Positions 1 to 10,459 of a stretch of 64,000 nucleotides of DNA are shown piece by piece. How positions within the stretch are numbered: position 1 is the stretch's first letter; the number at the start of each line of letters is the position of its first letter. Under the pieces are notes generated by a model. The model was not told where the DNA came from. It ran no database searches and saw only the letters and a list, made by a program, of their open reading frames with translations. The DNA lies in assembly GCA_030374765.1 (NCBI GenBank), contig JARGXX010000099.1:434001-498000 (forward strand), given 5' to 3'. The translations under genes were made by a program, and so were the position numbers. The DNA is from Agarophyton chilense (lineage: Eukaryota > Rhodophyta > Florideophyceae > Gracilariales > Gracilariaceae).

Positions 1-58
1 ACTCCTGAACAACTTGATTGAAACGCGTGAGAGCAGCACTTGCTTTCACTTTCTCATA

Positions 59-718
59 ATGAATGACAACTGTCGAAGATATCAAGATTACGACATCAGG
101 GAGCTTGCAGGTGGATTGAAAGAGAAGGTGGATGACTGCATTTCCGAGGTTGTTTCTGAGCTGGGAGGGGTAGTGCTGAGTGCGTCGGAGGGTGGGGTGC
201 CATTGGAGGCGATATCGAACGTTCGGAGGGGGGTGAGGCTAGCTGGAAAGATGGCCAGGGATCATATAGATGGGATGGTGGAATGCATGGGGCTGGAGAT
301 GGGGAAGCTGTGGAGGGCAAATGAGGAACTGAAGAGGCGTGTGAAGGTGTTGGAAGTGCACATGGAAGGGGTGGGGGAGATTTGGGGTGCGCGGAAGGTG
401 TTGAAGGAGGTGGGAGAGGAGAGGGGGAGAGCGAAAGGGTCGCCGGTGACGCCAGGGAGACGCGGGGAGCCGGCTGGGATGAAGAAGGGGAGAGAGGAAT
501 GGAAAGGGGGAGGAGTTGGAGAGAGTCGGCTGAAGAAGAGGAGGGTTGGTAAGGATGTGGAGAAGAAGGGTGGGAATGTGTGTGTGGTGGGGCAGCCGGG
601 TGTGAGGAACTTGAGCAGTGGGGAGGTGGACGAGGTTGAGAATGCGGTGGTGGACTTCTTCAACCTCAAATACCCTCCTGGTGGAACGCTGGAGCCTAGT
701 AAGCAAAATGGCCAGTAA
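59..718 (+). CDS. Unknown basic, coiled-coil protein
   Basis: I do not recognise a family. The frame is open from the window edge; the first ATG is at 59 and gives 219 residues. Residues about 20-110 look alpha-helical with a heptad-like stretch (LWRANEELKRRVKVLEVHM), followed by a Lys/Arg/Gly-rich tail (GRAKGSPVTPGRRGEP, LKKRRVGKDVEKK) that resembles a nuclear localisation region with possible SP/TP phosphosites. An alternative 3' end is plausible: a GTAAGC donor at 699 could join a polypyrimidine-CAG acceptor ending at 867, in frame, giving the new ending SAELAQSPKFLDF... with a stop at 927-929. The gene may continue to the left of the window. A chromatin or mitotic role is possible but is not shown. 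Confidence 0.45.
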   Translation: MNDNCRRYQDYDIRELAGGLKEKVDDCISEVVSELGGVVLSASEGGVPLEAISNVRRGVRLAGKMARDHIDGMVECMGLEMGKLWRANEELKRRVKVLEVHMEGVGEIWGARKVLKEVGEERGRAKGSPVTPGRRGEPAGMKKGREEWKGGGVGESRLKKRRVGKDVEKKGGNVCVVGQPGVRNLSSGEVDEVENAVVDFFNLKYPPGGTLEPSKQNGQ

Positions 719-1000
719 GGAGGTAGAAGGTACTGACGACTGCCTTGGTATGGATCTCCACCTAGAGCGGTCAAAAGTGACCAGTAAACTGCAAATGCAG
801 ATTAAACTGCATTAAGTGGTCAAAACACTAAGATGCGGAGTTCTTATTTCCAATTTTTTTTTTTCAGGTGCCGAACTAGCGCAATCCCCAAAATTCTTAG
901 ATTTTTTGGCTTTTTATTTACAAAACTAGCTATCTAGCACACTTATCTAGCATTCCGAGAACACAGACGTTGTTGTCGGGAGGTCGGCTCAAGTTGCGAA
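719..1000. other. Intergenic, possible last exon of the first gene
   Basis: The only visible signals are a T12 tract followed by CAG at about 853-867 (3' splice site-like) and a short open stretch to a stop at 927-929 that would be an in-frame final exon of the gene at 59. No other gene is seen before the retroelement remnant begins near 1000. Confidence 0.3.
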
Positions 1001-3887
1001 GTACCGCCTCAGGTATGACGCGAGAGTTCAGGACGTTTGGGCCGGTCCCGTATCCAACACGCAGGTGACCAGAACCGCAAGGCGATCGGAGAAACACATT
1101 GAAGCACGTAATTTATAGTTATTGTACTTCATATGACAACCCGGAACTGGTTGTGACGTGTTCTCTTCCACCGTCAAGGATCTGGGTATCGATTGGCCTT
1201 CAAATTGCAGGTTGGGTTCCGCCATTACGCCAACCATTCGGTGTTTTCCTCCTGTACGGGAGGGGTTGAGTCTAAGTTTGGTGTTTCCTCGATGGTACTA
1301 ACCAGTACCGGTGTACGGGGTTGGAACCTATCCGATGCTTGCGTTGAAGACTTATAGAGGCTTTGGTGATTCTGCATGCGAGCCTGAATCAACTGGTCTC
1401 TCATCCCTGGCGGTAAGTTAGCGCAATTGTTTGCCAAATGGTCTGTCGCGAAACAGAACCAGCAAACGAGGCCTCCGATTTGGGGGTCTCGCGTTACCAT
1501 TTAGGGGGGATTCGAAACCTGGTTGGTAGGAGCAGTGGCGTAAGATGTGGGTGGCGAGTTATAGGAGCTCGCTCCCTGCATCCTGTGCGAGCTCATCGCA
1601 CTTGGCGGCGATGGTACCGAGTTTGGTGTACGCGTTGAAGACCAATTTCCTACCGTCGAAGGTTTCGAGAACCGCCCCTGGGTCACTACGAAGTGGATAG
1701 CGGTCCCTGTAGGTAATTCGATGTGCGAGCTACCGTCTGAGGTTGTGGTGTCTTCAATTTCCAAGACAGGCCTTTTCGATTTATCCTTCGAGGCTGGAGG
1801 CAAGGCTGGTCTCTTTCCAATCCGAAGGGTATCTCCAAGGCCCTGAGAGTATCGAGCCAGCCCATTGTAGTCTATCTTTCGGTTAGTGGCCAGGTAGTTG
1901 CGTACCTGGGACCGGATCGCTCTGTCGACATTGTCGGCAAATAGCGACTTTAACCTAGAGATAGTGAACACATTACCACAACTGGTTGCCAGATTCCAAA
2001 GCGCGAGCGAAAACTCCGATTCGGTTTGCCCAGACCTTTGATGGTAAGCGAGGACTTCCGAGTAAGCCTCTTGGATAACCTCATCGTCGGCGTATGTTTC
2101 CAACAGCAAAATGACCAATTCTGGGTATGACTCCAACATCTCTGTGCCATCCTCATCCATCGCTAAGGTATTGCCGCGGAGCCTACCCTGCAGCAAGTAG
2201 TATGCCTGTTCTTTAAGGTAAAACTGAAATAGCCACATAGCAGCGCCCTCAGAAAAACCATTTTGGTCACATGCAATCTTGAACTTCTGTAGAAACTCGA
2301 TTATCGCAATAGGATCCGTACCTGTGAAGGTTGTGTCACCCATTTGGAATCTGAGCTTCTTGTGGTGCTTAGTAATCTTCTGAGCGACCTCTTGGGTGTA
2401 TTCAGAAGACTTGTTGATCAACAGATAAGTCCTGTAATAAACCGCTTTGGTGAACATATCGTTCAACGGTTGGTGCACCTCCCGGTCCATTTCGGTGTCC
2501 GACTCAAAGTCGGGCTACTCATTGTATGGCTTTTTACACTTTCGGGTCTTTTTCGACGACTTCTCGTCGATCTGTTCGGTTTCTTCTTCTTCTTACCTTT
2601 ACGGTCATCATCCGACGATGAACTCGTATCGGAACTGGAGTCTGACGCGTCGGGGTCTGAATCATCCTCTCGATTCTTTCCCCTCTTCGTCCTCCGCTTC
2701 TTCCCTTTTCGGTTTTTTCGTCGCTCAACCAACGAGTCAGACGAATCGTCCTTGGGACCACCTCCATGGGTATACTTTTGAACGAAACCAGTAATTGGTG
2801 GCAGATAAATGTCTTGAAGATCTACCTTCCCCGGGACCTCTTGAATCTGCCTTGGACCTTGTAGGTACTCACTATCAGTATGTAAGTGTTTGGAATGGGT
2901 GGGATGACCCATTTGGAACCCTTGTGGTATGCGCTTTGCGATGTTCACCTGTGTAGGTCGGGATTCTGCGAATCCCTCGGAAACCCAAAGGTCCTGCACA
3001 GCGCGGTAAACATGCTCCCTAGCATCTGTAAAGAGATACTGTTTCACCATTTCAGGTATACTGTCCGATAGCTCTTGAGCTGCTCAGTCAACCACAATAC
3101 GGGTAAATGCATCGACGTCCATTGAGGGCGGAACCACCCGGGTATCCGACTTCTCCGTTACGGTTAATGCATCCTTGACCGCTCTCGGAATCTCGTGTGA
3201 ACCGTGAAGGTACGACGAAAACTAAAAAAAATATCTAAGTCAGGAGACCAAAATGTCGTACAATTACCTCTGGGGTAGGATACTGTCTTGTCTCGGGAGC
3301 GTGGTGACGCTCAACCGTATGGAGCGTGGTGACGCTCAACCTTAGAAGGTAGACGTAATAAACATCGATGGTAACAGGGCACCTTGAAAACCCGCAGGGG
3401 CAAACGGCGGGGCAACTAGCCGATACTGTGTAGTTGAACGATGGTAGGCGTCGACGCGCGGGAAAGCCTGTGCGGTAGTTGAGAAACGATGAACCAAAAG
3501 GTATAGTCGTGACCTAAGTTGTGCCTGTCTTTATCAGATTAAGATGGGGGAGGTGCAGTTCCCTATATGCAGTGGACTGCACTCTCCAGATCACCCGGGA
3601 GGTGCCAGCAAGACATGGTCTCTGACCTAGTGTCAAAGACCTGGCCAGCACTGGCTACAGTGCCAGGTGGCCACGCCACTACTGTACTAAAATAAATATA
3701 ATTACAATTACAATTACTAACAATGACTCAACCAGAAGGTACATGTCAACACTACATGTGGCTGACAACACCTAGATGGTAGCTCGCCCGGAGCTGCATG
3801 GCCGATGATCGCTCGCATCCATCTCCTACAAGGTCAGTGTAGTATATCGACAACCTCAAAGGTCAAACCTTCTGCCACTATACGACA
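1000..3887 (-). mobile_element. Ty3/gypsy fragment A (5' LTR + gag), minus strand
   Basis: Reading on the minus strand, the order is a 5' LTR (3254-3887), a primer-binding site (3233-3250), a gag region (about 1230-3050) and the very start of a retropepsin-like domain near 1030-1100. The gag has an acidic/basic Ser-Asp-Lys-rich stretch, a capsid-like domain alignable by eye with the gag of element B (TGTDPIAIIEFLQKF versus DGKTPILVIEFLTRF), and a CCHC zinc knuckle (CWFCFATDHLANNC). No polymerase, integrase or 3' LTR is present, so it is a truncated fossil with a few breaks in gag as well. It is more diverged than B or C and probably the older insertion. It lies inside the gag of fragment A2. 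Confidence 0.75.
3254..3887 (-). repeat. 5' LTR of fragment A
   Basis: This 634-bp segment starts TGTCGTACA and ends TATACGACA, an 8/9 match as inverted termini. On the minus strand it is followed after 3 nt by TGGTCTCCTGACTTAGA, nearly the same primer-binding site as in elements B and C. It holds a 22-bp direct duplication (GAGCGTGGTGACGCTCAACC) near 3298-3341 and an AT-rich, TATA-like stretch near 3690-3715. The second LTR is missing, so age cannot be estimated from LTR divergence. Confidence 0.7.
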
Positions 3888-5160
3888 TACTTTTCGTGAA
3901 CCTCTTCAGTTGTCATCCGTTGACCCATCAGATTCTGTTTCCGAGCTCAAAGATTAAGGTTCCGACCGCTGCCCCTTCCCTTCGCTTTTTTGGGTTTCTT
4001 CTTTTTCTTACCAGATTGTCGTCGCTGTCGCTTTTCTTCAGAGCTTAACGACCCTTCTTTGCAACCGGGACCCCGCCAATGATTCCCTGCGCAGCTCTAC
4101 CAACAGGTGTCGGTAAGTAATAATACCCTGGGCTCTCAATTGCCGGAGGCTCAGACCCTCTCTGAATTCGTTCACGCGGCTTTCCACTAGTTTGCGAAGT
4201 TAAAAGGTTGGCTTGGAGAGCGAAAATAACATGGGGTTTCTGAAAAGAGACTTAGGCCTCTACCTCGACGGTGTTTGCTCTCGCCCGTACTTCGGGTTCG
4301 CAAACCCCATGGTTCTGTAGAGATAGCGCTACTAATTGGGCTATTTGTCCTTTTACCTTGTTCTCGAGGTAATTGATGATAAATACCGGCACACACTCTA
4401 AAACTTCCTGGTGGGTCCGATCCACCTACATAAGGGCAATTTAGTCCATATTTAGACGATAACCAGAGCGTTCACCATGTTGTCAAACCACATTCATATT
4501 TCGGGCTTCTGTCGAGCTACCTTCTGTCTTTCGTCCTTCCGTCTCGACCTGGGTGGTTTTCGGCTTTCGAAGAAGTTCCTCCGGATTGTGCAGAATTGGT
4601 TGTGCAAGTCTTTCCGGTGTGTGAAACCACCAACTGGTGCACTAGGCGCTCTATGGACGCTTGTGGGCGCTTTTTTATGGTTTATCCATTAAAGTAAACT
4701 AATGAGTCAGCAATTGGTATTTCAGTGAATGATCAACCAAAAGGTACTAAAATCATTTCGGATCTTCACTTTCAAATCCAAACGTGATGAACAACAAATT
4801 CTAAATCGGGAGACCAAACTAAGGTATGTACCAAAAAGGTAATGAGAAGGTATGAAATATGACGGTTCTATGCAGTGCGCCATGGGCTCGACCTAGGAGC
4901 GGTAAATGAGGATACTTATAAGATGTAGCAGCACCAGCCTTTGAAAAGTTCAACAGAAACGGTGGTCGTACTGAAACCACGTTGGCAGACGGTGATGTAC
5001 AGAGCACGTGGGTCCGGAAACCCGTAAGGGCACTATTTTTACCTTCAAAGTTGACTGTAGAAACCGAAACGGGTAAAAGTAGTCAGGTATGTGCTTGAAA
5101 TGACAATAGTGACCGTGGTGGCCATACGTGGTGGAGATATATATCTTATCGGCCACTCGA
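3888..5160 (-). mobile_element. Ty3/gypsy fragment A2 (PBS + start of gag)
   Basis: The minus strand shows a primer-binding site TGGTCTCCCGATTTAGAA at 4799-4816, then a gag-like start, including a segment near 4080-4170 whose YYYLPTPVGRA resembles IYLPPITGF of fragment A, and a Lys-rich tract (KKKKKPKKAKGRG) near 3985. The LTR should lie to the right of 4816, but I could not fix its ends. Fragment A abuts it at 3887/3888, which suggests that A inserted into A2. It is heavily broken and is the oldest-looking member here. Confidence 0.5.
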
Positions 5161-6640
5161 CCTACAGTGGCGCTGCTCGTCGCTACGTGACCACAGAGAA
5201 GTGCACTTGAGTTGCGCTTCCGTATCTACCTAATTTAACTAAAACTTCATTAGAGAAAAGCTAATGCAATTGCTAACTAAACCATTGTAGTGTAAGTAGC
5301 ATGCCGAAAACCATCCAGGTCCAACACAAGCCAGAATTACCTCATCGGTGTAGCTCAATATGTTATGCATCAGTCGCCTTTTGGTGGCCAGCAGTGAGGA
5401 AAGAACTTTTTGATCAGGATGTTTTCAGAACTATAATGAACATCATCAGCACAGCAAGAAGTGTTTTGATCAAGTTGAAAGATATGAAAGCGGCCTGAAA
5501 AAAAGGGAACTGTGAAAAGAATACTGATAGAAAACTTCAGTTGTCGTATTGATAACATAATAAAACGAGACAAAAAGGTAGCGAAACGTGTGATATACAA
5601 TGCAGCAGATACTGCAAAGGGAGTAACACATGATGCAGAACTCCGTCGAAGGAGAAAGGTGTTCAAAGAGAAGAAACTGCGGGACAAGTGCGTATGGAAG
5701 AGCACGGAAAGAGAATAAAAGAATTAAAACAATGTTCGTGAAAACGCGCATGTTTGTGCCGAACTTCGTGAAAAAAAATTGATGAAAACGGCTCACAAAG
5801 CTTTAAAAGCGAGAAATGAGACGAACAGTTGCCTTCTCTACGTTTGGCTCGTGCGCAGGACGCAGAAGAAAAGAAACGTTTAAAGGAGGTTTTCTGTTTT
5901 TCGCGAACGCTCGGAAGGATTACGTGCATATTGAAGAGGTTGAAGTGGACTAAGGATGTTTCACAGTCTGTAAAACGCACACTAATGTACGCTTTATAGT
6001 TTGCCGTTAACTAGTATTTGAGACGATGAACTTCGATAAAGACATCGCAAGTGAAGCCGCGAAGGGGCTCAGGCTTCACCTGCCGATCGTTGACGGAGGT
6101 GCTTGGAGAGCGGTGGAGATCTGTGGACAAGCCAGGCCTCGGAGAACTTGTGCGTACAGCACATCATTATAATCAGCTCTAGAACCTGAATGGGCTCAGG
6201 AGAATTGTCAATGAATTGAGACGTTTAAAGTAAAATTCCATTTATATTACTGTTAAATGGTCCAATTTTAGCCAGTGAGAAGGGTAGCTAGAGGTGTCGT
6301 TTTTATAGCAAAACGATGCTCAGTGTGGGCCTCAACCTTGTACAGCGATATGTCAACGTGTCCCACGGCCGACAAGAATCACCGGTATTTCAAAAGTCGG
6401 CTCAATGGAACGATCGATGCTATACTCATCGGCTTATCGGTATGTGCAGCATTTCTTCCATGCATGTGCCATCGTACGTTCACGAGAATGTGCTGGTGTC
6501 AGAAAACGCCACACAAACGTAGAGTTTGACCTTTCAAAAACATATTCGATTGTTTTCTTGGAAACGCGATTCTGTGTGTGGCTCTCTTTCGAACGCAAAC
6601 TGAGCTTTTGTCATTGTTTCTTGGTTTAGATGAGCTTCAA
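5161..6640. other. Stretch with no recognised gene
   Basis: Only short frames are present. A weakly basic stretch on the plus strand around 5510-5720 reads like a charged helix but matches nothing I know, and its codon pattern is unconvincing. AT-rich 3' flanking-type sequence follows to about 6640. A pyrimidine run ending in TTTAG just before 6630 could be a 3' splice site in the 5' UTR of the gene at 6652. Confidence 0.3.
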
Positions 6641-6651
6641 ACAAGTACAGA

Positions 6652-7077
6652 ATGTCCGCAAAACATAAGGAAACAGCACAGATGGACGACTTGTCCCGGC
6701 TTCAGAAGAAGATTGAAGAACTCGGTGTCAAGTTTTACGAGTATATAGGCGTTCTACAACGTGATGCCCCTCCCATATCTCGAGCTCCCGACGAGAAAGA
6801 AGAATTAGTCAACGACGAGGCAGCTCGAAATCGACTTGCTTCACAAATACCTGAGTTTGCCTCAGACATTGTGAAATGTAGCCGTGACATCGACGCGCTT
6901 GTTAATGCGATTGATAGCAAGATGAAGCAGCAAGAAGGACAAAAACGACCGTTGCTAGAAACCGCAAATTACGAAAGCAATCAGGCTGGGGAAGAAATGG
7001 TGGAAGCTGTGGATGACGCCCAAAAACTACTCACAAGCGTGCAAAATCTCATTACCGCAAGGGAACGAGAGTCCTAG
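6652..7077 (+). CDS. MED21: Mediator complex subunit 21 (Srb7-like)
   Basis: This is a 141-residue all-helical protein. The N-terminal block DDLSRLQKKIEELGVKFYEYIGVLQRDAPP corresponds to the conserved MED21 start (LTQLQD...LA.QF.N.IG.LQ..APP), and a C-terminal coiled coil (residues about 75-138) matches the MED7/MED21 hinge partner region. MED21 sits in the Mediator middle module and bridges activators to RNA polymerase II in the nucleus. Length is normal for the family (about 140-150). The start at 6652 is the first ATG; an in-frame ATG 30 nt later (MDDLSRLQ) would fit the family equally well. It converges with the decarboxylase gene, with a gap of 287 nt. The assignment rests on motif resemblance, not on a search. 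Confidence 0.75.
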   Translation: MSAKHKETAQMDDLSRLQKKIEELGVKFYEYIGVLQRDAPPISRAPDEKEELVNDEAARNRLASQIPEFASDIVKCSRDIDALVNAIDSKMKQQEGQKRPLLETANYESNQAGEEMVEAVDDAQKLLTSVQNLITARERES

Positions 7078-7364
7078 GCACCACAGACGCGTTCTACCGC
7101 AACTGGAGCCAAGCACGAGACTTCGCGATCACTGCCATTAAGTTTTACAACGTCATTTACATTCAAAACTTTTCCGTGCTCAACATTATGCAAAGAATAG
7201 TCTTATCATGATCTCCAAGTATAGAGAGATGTCGTCAATTCAGAAGGGTCTTTCTGAAAGACCATTCCAATAAAAGACTGTATTTACATCTGGACGAAAG
7301 AGAGGGCCTGAGGTGTAGATCAGGGGAATACAGCAGCAGACTCGCAGAATATGAGTGTGGTGCT

Positions 7365-8612
7365 TCACTCACATTCGCCATTACTGTAGCAGTGTACGAT
7401 GCGATAGTTTGATTGATGACGATATGCAGCAAGTGACAAAGTGTATGCGCCCATGTTTTCAAAGAATAGCCAATCCCCAGCTTCGAGTTCGGGTAGCTTC
7501 ACGTCTTTAGCAATGATATCCACGGAATCGAGCGACGGTCCGTAGAGATCGTAAGAACACATGCGTTTCGAATTGGGGCTTCCTGATGACAGAGATTGCG
7601 CCTTGAAGTTTGAGTTTAGGATGTACGCATCGCGAAAAGAACCTGAAACGCCATCAGCAATATGACATCTTTTCTTTTTACCGTCCAAGGTGAGAACGAC
7701 CTTGACCGCCAAATTGTACGCACTGGATACAAAAAATCTGCCAGGCTCCGCAATGACTGTGATATGAGGGGGAAATAGGGATCTAATGACTGGTCGAATG
7801 GTATCAGCAATCTGTTTAAAAGTGACAGCCGTATCACCGTCATAGCCAGGAAACCCACCGCCAATATCAAGAACTGAAAGATTTATACCTCGTTGTTCCG
7901 CCATATTGAACACATCACGTGCATCATGCAAAGCCTGAACATAGGACTGCGCCTGACTACAGGCTGAACCCACATGAAACGCAACGCCAACGAGATTGAG
8001 AGAATAATCTTGAACGGCACGCAGAATGGCGGAAATCTCTTCACCAAGCTTGGCGCCATACTTGAAACTAAGAGGACACAAGGAGTGAGAATCATCGACA
8101 GCAATGCGAAGTAATAATCTGGCGTGAGGATAAATAGCATGAATCTTAACAAGTTCATCAACGCCATCGAAGGTCATCAAAGAAGCGCCCATGGAGCACA
8201 CATACTTCAGATCTTCTGAAAACTTGTAAGGATTAGCAAATATCATACGTTGGTTAAGAGTTTGACCGCCGTGAGAAGCTCCTAGCGCATCTTTGACAAG
8301 CTCGATTTCTTGACGGGACGCGCAGTCGAATGAGAGTCCAATGCGCGCTAGAAAGTTGATGAGTACGGGATCCGGATTGCATTTGACGGCATAGTAGGGA
8401 GTTATACCCGGCAAAAGAGTTTGGAATAGAGTGACTTGCAGCATGACCACGGAAAGGTCAGCAGCATATACAACGGAATGCGCGTTGTGCACAAGAGCAC
8501 CAAGCAATTGTCTTGGCGAGGTACAGCTGACAAACGGAACGCGAAGCTGATGAAGGGAACGACAGATGTTTTCCGTGCGCTCCGCGCACGAGGAAAATAG
8601 CAGATCAGTCAT
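7365..8612 (-). CDS. Ornithine decarboxylase homologue, catalytic Cys replaced
   Basis: This is a group IV PLP-dependent decarboxylase (alanine-racemase fold) of 415 residues, full length and in one exon. Visible are the PLP lysine motif YYAVKCN (Lys77), HVGSA (His213), the phosphate-binding GGGFPG (251-256), EPGRFF (Glu289), ADGVSGSF (Asp320) and FENMGAYT (Tyr390). Ornithine decarboxylases have GPTCD at the dimer-interface active site; here it reads YGPSLDSVD, with Leu361 where the catalytic Cys (Cys360 in mouse) belongs, while the neighbouring substrate-binding Asp is kept. In known ODCs, loss of this Cys lowers activity and changes the reaction outcome. It may therefore be a weak or altered decarboxylase, or a regulatory pseudo-enzyme comparable to antizyme inhibitor. 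Polyamine metabolism is inferred. Confidence 0.85.
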   Translation of the reverse strand: MTDLLFSSCAERTENICRSLHQLRVPFVSCTSPRQLLGALVHNAHSVVYAADLSVVMLQVTLFQTLLPGITPYYAVKCNPDPVLINFLARIGLSFDCASRQEIELVKDALGASHGGQTLNQRMIFANPYKFSEDLKYVCSMGASLMTFDGVDELVKIHAIYPHARLLLRIAVDDSHSLCPLSFKYGAKLGEEISAILRAVQDYSLNLVGVAFHVGSACSQAQSYVQALHDARDVFNMAEQRGINLSVLDIGGGFPGYDGDTAVTFKQIADTIRPVIRSLFPPHITVIAEPGRFFVSSAYNLAVKVVLTLDGKKKRCHIADGVSGSFRDAYILNSNFKAQSLSSGSPNSKRMCSYDLYGPSLDSVDIIAKDVKLPELEAGDWLFFENMGAYTLSLAAYRHQSNYRIVHCYSNGECE

Positions 8613-9316
8613 TGGGTTAAGGCGTTATAAGAGGAAGTGCAAGAGAGTTGGTCAATACACTGGTGATGGCAGTGGTGAGGATGAGACGCAAGGGGGGGCG
8701 CCGGATGGAGCGACGTGATGGAAGAGCGGAGGCGACTGGTTGCGGCGGAAATGGCATGGAGATGGCTTTCGTTTCGGCGACGCGAATGCCGCCACTGGGA
8801 AACAGAGGCTGCGGCGCGGTGCCGCGCGACGCGACTTCGCGATGTTATCGAAGACAATTGAGAAGCTCGTCAAGGCGTGATGCGTTTATCCACCGAGTGA
8901 TTCCTCCCGTCGCCTTTCCGAAAGTTTCCGTCGGGATGTCTTACACTGTAATGGAGGAACCAAGGGGGAGCAATATCGAGCCCCCGTGCGCCTTGCGTTG
9001 CGCACGTGGTGGGCAGAAATGACACACGTCAGCCACCTTTTCTGAGCGGAGAAAGGCGACGCACAATCGATTTCGTTTGTTGCACTCGTGCTGCACACAT
9101 GTCGCTGCGCTGCGATGTGAGTGGCGAAAGCACATGCCCTTCCCCGTTGGCGCGGTGCTCTTTCGACATCGCGTCGATAGCAATTGCGAAGGGCAGCTCC
9201 CTGCCATTCATTCAAAAGCCGCACCTCCGGTCGCTGCGATGACCTTCGAACGGCGTCCGCGGTGAAATCGTCCCACCTGTTTCGGTGCCTGCTTTCTGCC
9301 AAACAGGCGTGACAGA
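8613..9316. other. GC-rich divergent promoter region
   Basis: About 700 bp of GC-rich sequence separates the divergently read decarboxylase (minus) and NMNAT (plus). Open frames here on both strands are long only because stop codons are rare in GC-rich DNA; none shows a recognisable domain. It most likely holds the promoters and 5' leaders of both genes. Confidence 0.45.
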
Positions 9317-10149
9317 ATGGTGGTCAAAACTGATCATCTTGTTCCGCCACCGCCACAAGCTCCTGCTGCCGTTTTGCTGCAGATTGGCTCATTTTCACCC
9401 ATCACGCACGCTCATTTGCGCCTTTTTGGTGTGTTCAGCCACAAACATTCGCGCTGAATCTCAATTCCGCTTTGAAAGGCATGCTAACGTCATTCTATTG
9501 TTAAACGCAGAGGCTGCGAGTGATTCCTTGGAACAACTTGGATATCATGTATGCGGAGGTTATCTATCCCCGGCGAATGATGGCTACAAGAAAGCCAGCC
9601 TTGTGCCTGCTAGACATCGATTAGCAATGTGTCGACTAGCGCTGCGCGAGTTACCACACGTTGTGTTGGATGATTGGGAGGCTCGCTCCAGCCATTTCGT
9701 AGAGAGCTATGAAGTTGCTAACCGCATCCGCACGGCCATTTTGGCCTGGTCCAGGAGCGTGCAGTTGTTTCTTGTCTGTGGTTCGGACTTGCTTTTATCC
9801 ATGGCAAACACTAACTCATGGCCGAGACAGTCGGCTATAAAACTGGCCAACAGTTGCAGGTTTATTGTGAAGGTTAGGAATGGTCCCAAGCCCGATGTTG
9901 CTAACATAGTTCCATTTGTGAAAGACGTTGTCTGGATTGAGCCATGGGTCGGAGATCATAGTTCAACTCTTGTGAGGTGCGGATGCTATTTCCTTTTACC
10001 CGTTTCACTGGGCCAGCTACTTACCAGGTTGTTCTCGTTTTTGTTTCGCTCGTTTCATTAGGCAACATCTGAAAAAGGGAAATAGTATTGCCTTCATGAC
10101 ACCTGTTTCTGTTATTGACTACATTCGCAAACATCATTTGTACCGATGA
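9317..10149 (+). CDS. NMNAT: Nicotinamide/nicotinate mononucleotide adenylyltransferase, spliced
   Basis: Three exons, 9317-9428, 9511-9976 and 10062-10149, give 221 residues. It transfers AMP from ATP to NMN or NaMN, the last step of NAD synthesis. Exon 1 carries the nucleotidyltransferase signature GSFSPITHAHLRLF (GxFxPxTxxH). Exon 2 begins E-AASDSLEQLGYHV and holds the NMNAT-specific GGYLSPANDGYKK, VPARHRLAMCRLAL, a Trp-Glu block (DDWEAR) and CGSDLL. The second signature SSTLVR is split by intron 2 and continues with QHLKKGNS and ends in DYIRKHHLYR, as in eukaryotic NMNATs (EYI.KH.LY). Introns are 82 nt (GCTAAC branch site) and 85 nt. A longer unspliced frame starting at 9285 is misleading because it translates intron 1 and the wrong frame of exon 1. 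Confidence 0.9.
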
Positions 10150-10459
10150 TCTGGTTCACATACACTTCCTCATTGGCCGACAGTACTTTCGGCTCTTAAG
10201 TTTTTTTCTAGCGTGGATTTACGGTGTTACAACATGGTATTGATTCGCAAGAAAGGTGATTTTGTCCTTTTGTGAGATAAATCGAGGAGCTAATATCTTG
10301 AAGATTACGAAGAAAGACTTGTCGACACGATTTGCGTCCCGGCGTTGGCTTGGATACCAGTCGGCAGTCGCGACAAGCGTCTCGTCAACGTTTTAAATGC
10401 ATTGTAAATACGGCGAGAACCTCCCACTCAGTTTTGATTTCCAGGTAATGAAATTATAC
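10150..10459. other. Intergenic between convergent genes
   Basis: This 310-bp gap separates the 3' ends of NMNAT and the methyltransferase-like gene. It is AT-rich and has no open frame of note; it should hold both 3' UTRs. Confidence 0.4.

Noticed and set aside
262-774. Long minus-strand frames opposite the first gene
   Set aside because: Pro/Thr/Leu-rich translations of a purine-rich coding strand; typical antisense shadow.
2344-2794. Plus-strand frames rich in Ser/Phe/Leu over 2.3-2.8 kb
   Set aside because: Antisense of the Lys/Asp-rich gag linker of fragment A.
8886-9302. 138-codon minus-strand frame between the decarboxylase and NMNAT genes
   Set aside because: Arg/Ala/Cys-rich composition of a GC-rich promoter region, no domain, overlaps the NMNAT leader.
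9285-9428. Start of NMNAT at 9285
   Set aside because: That frame reads exon 1 in the wrong frame and through intron 1; the 9317 start with splicing gives the GxFxPxTxxH motif.
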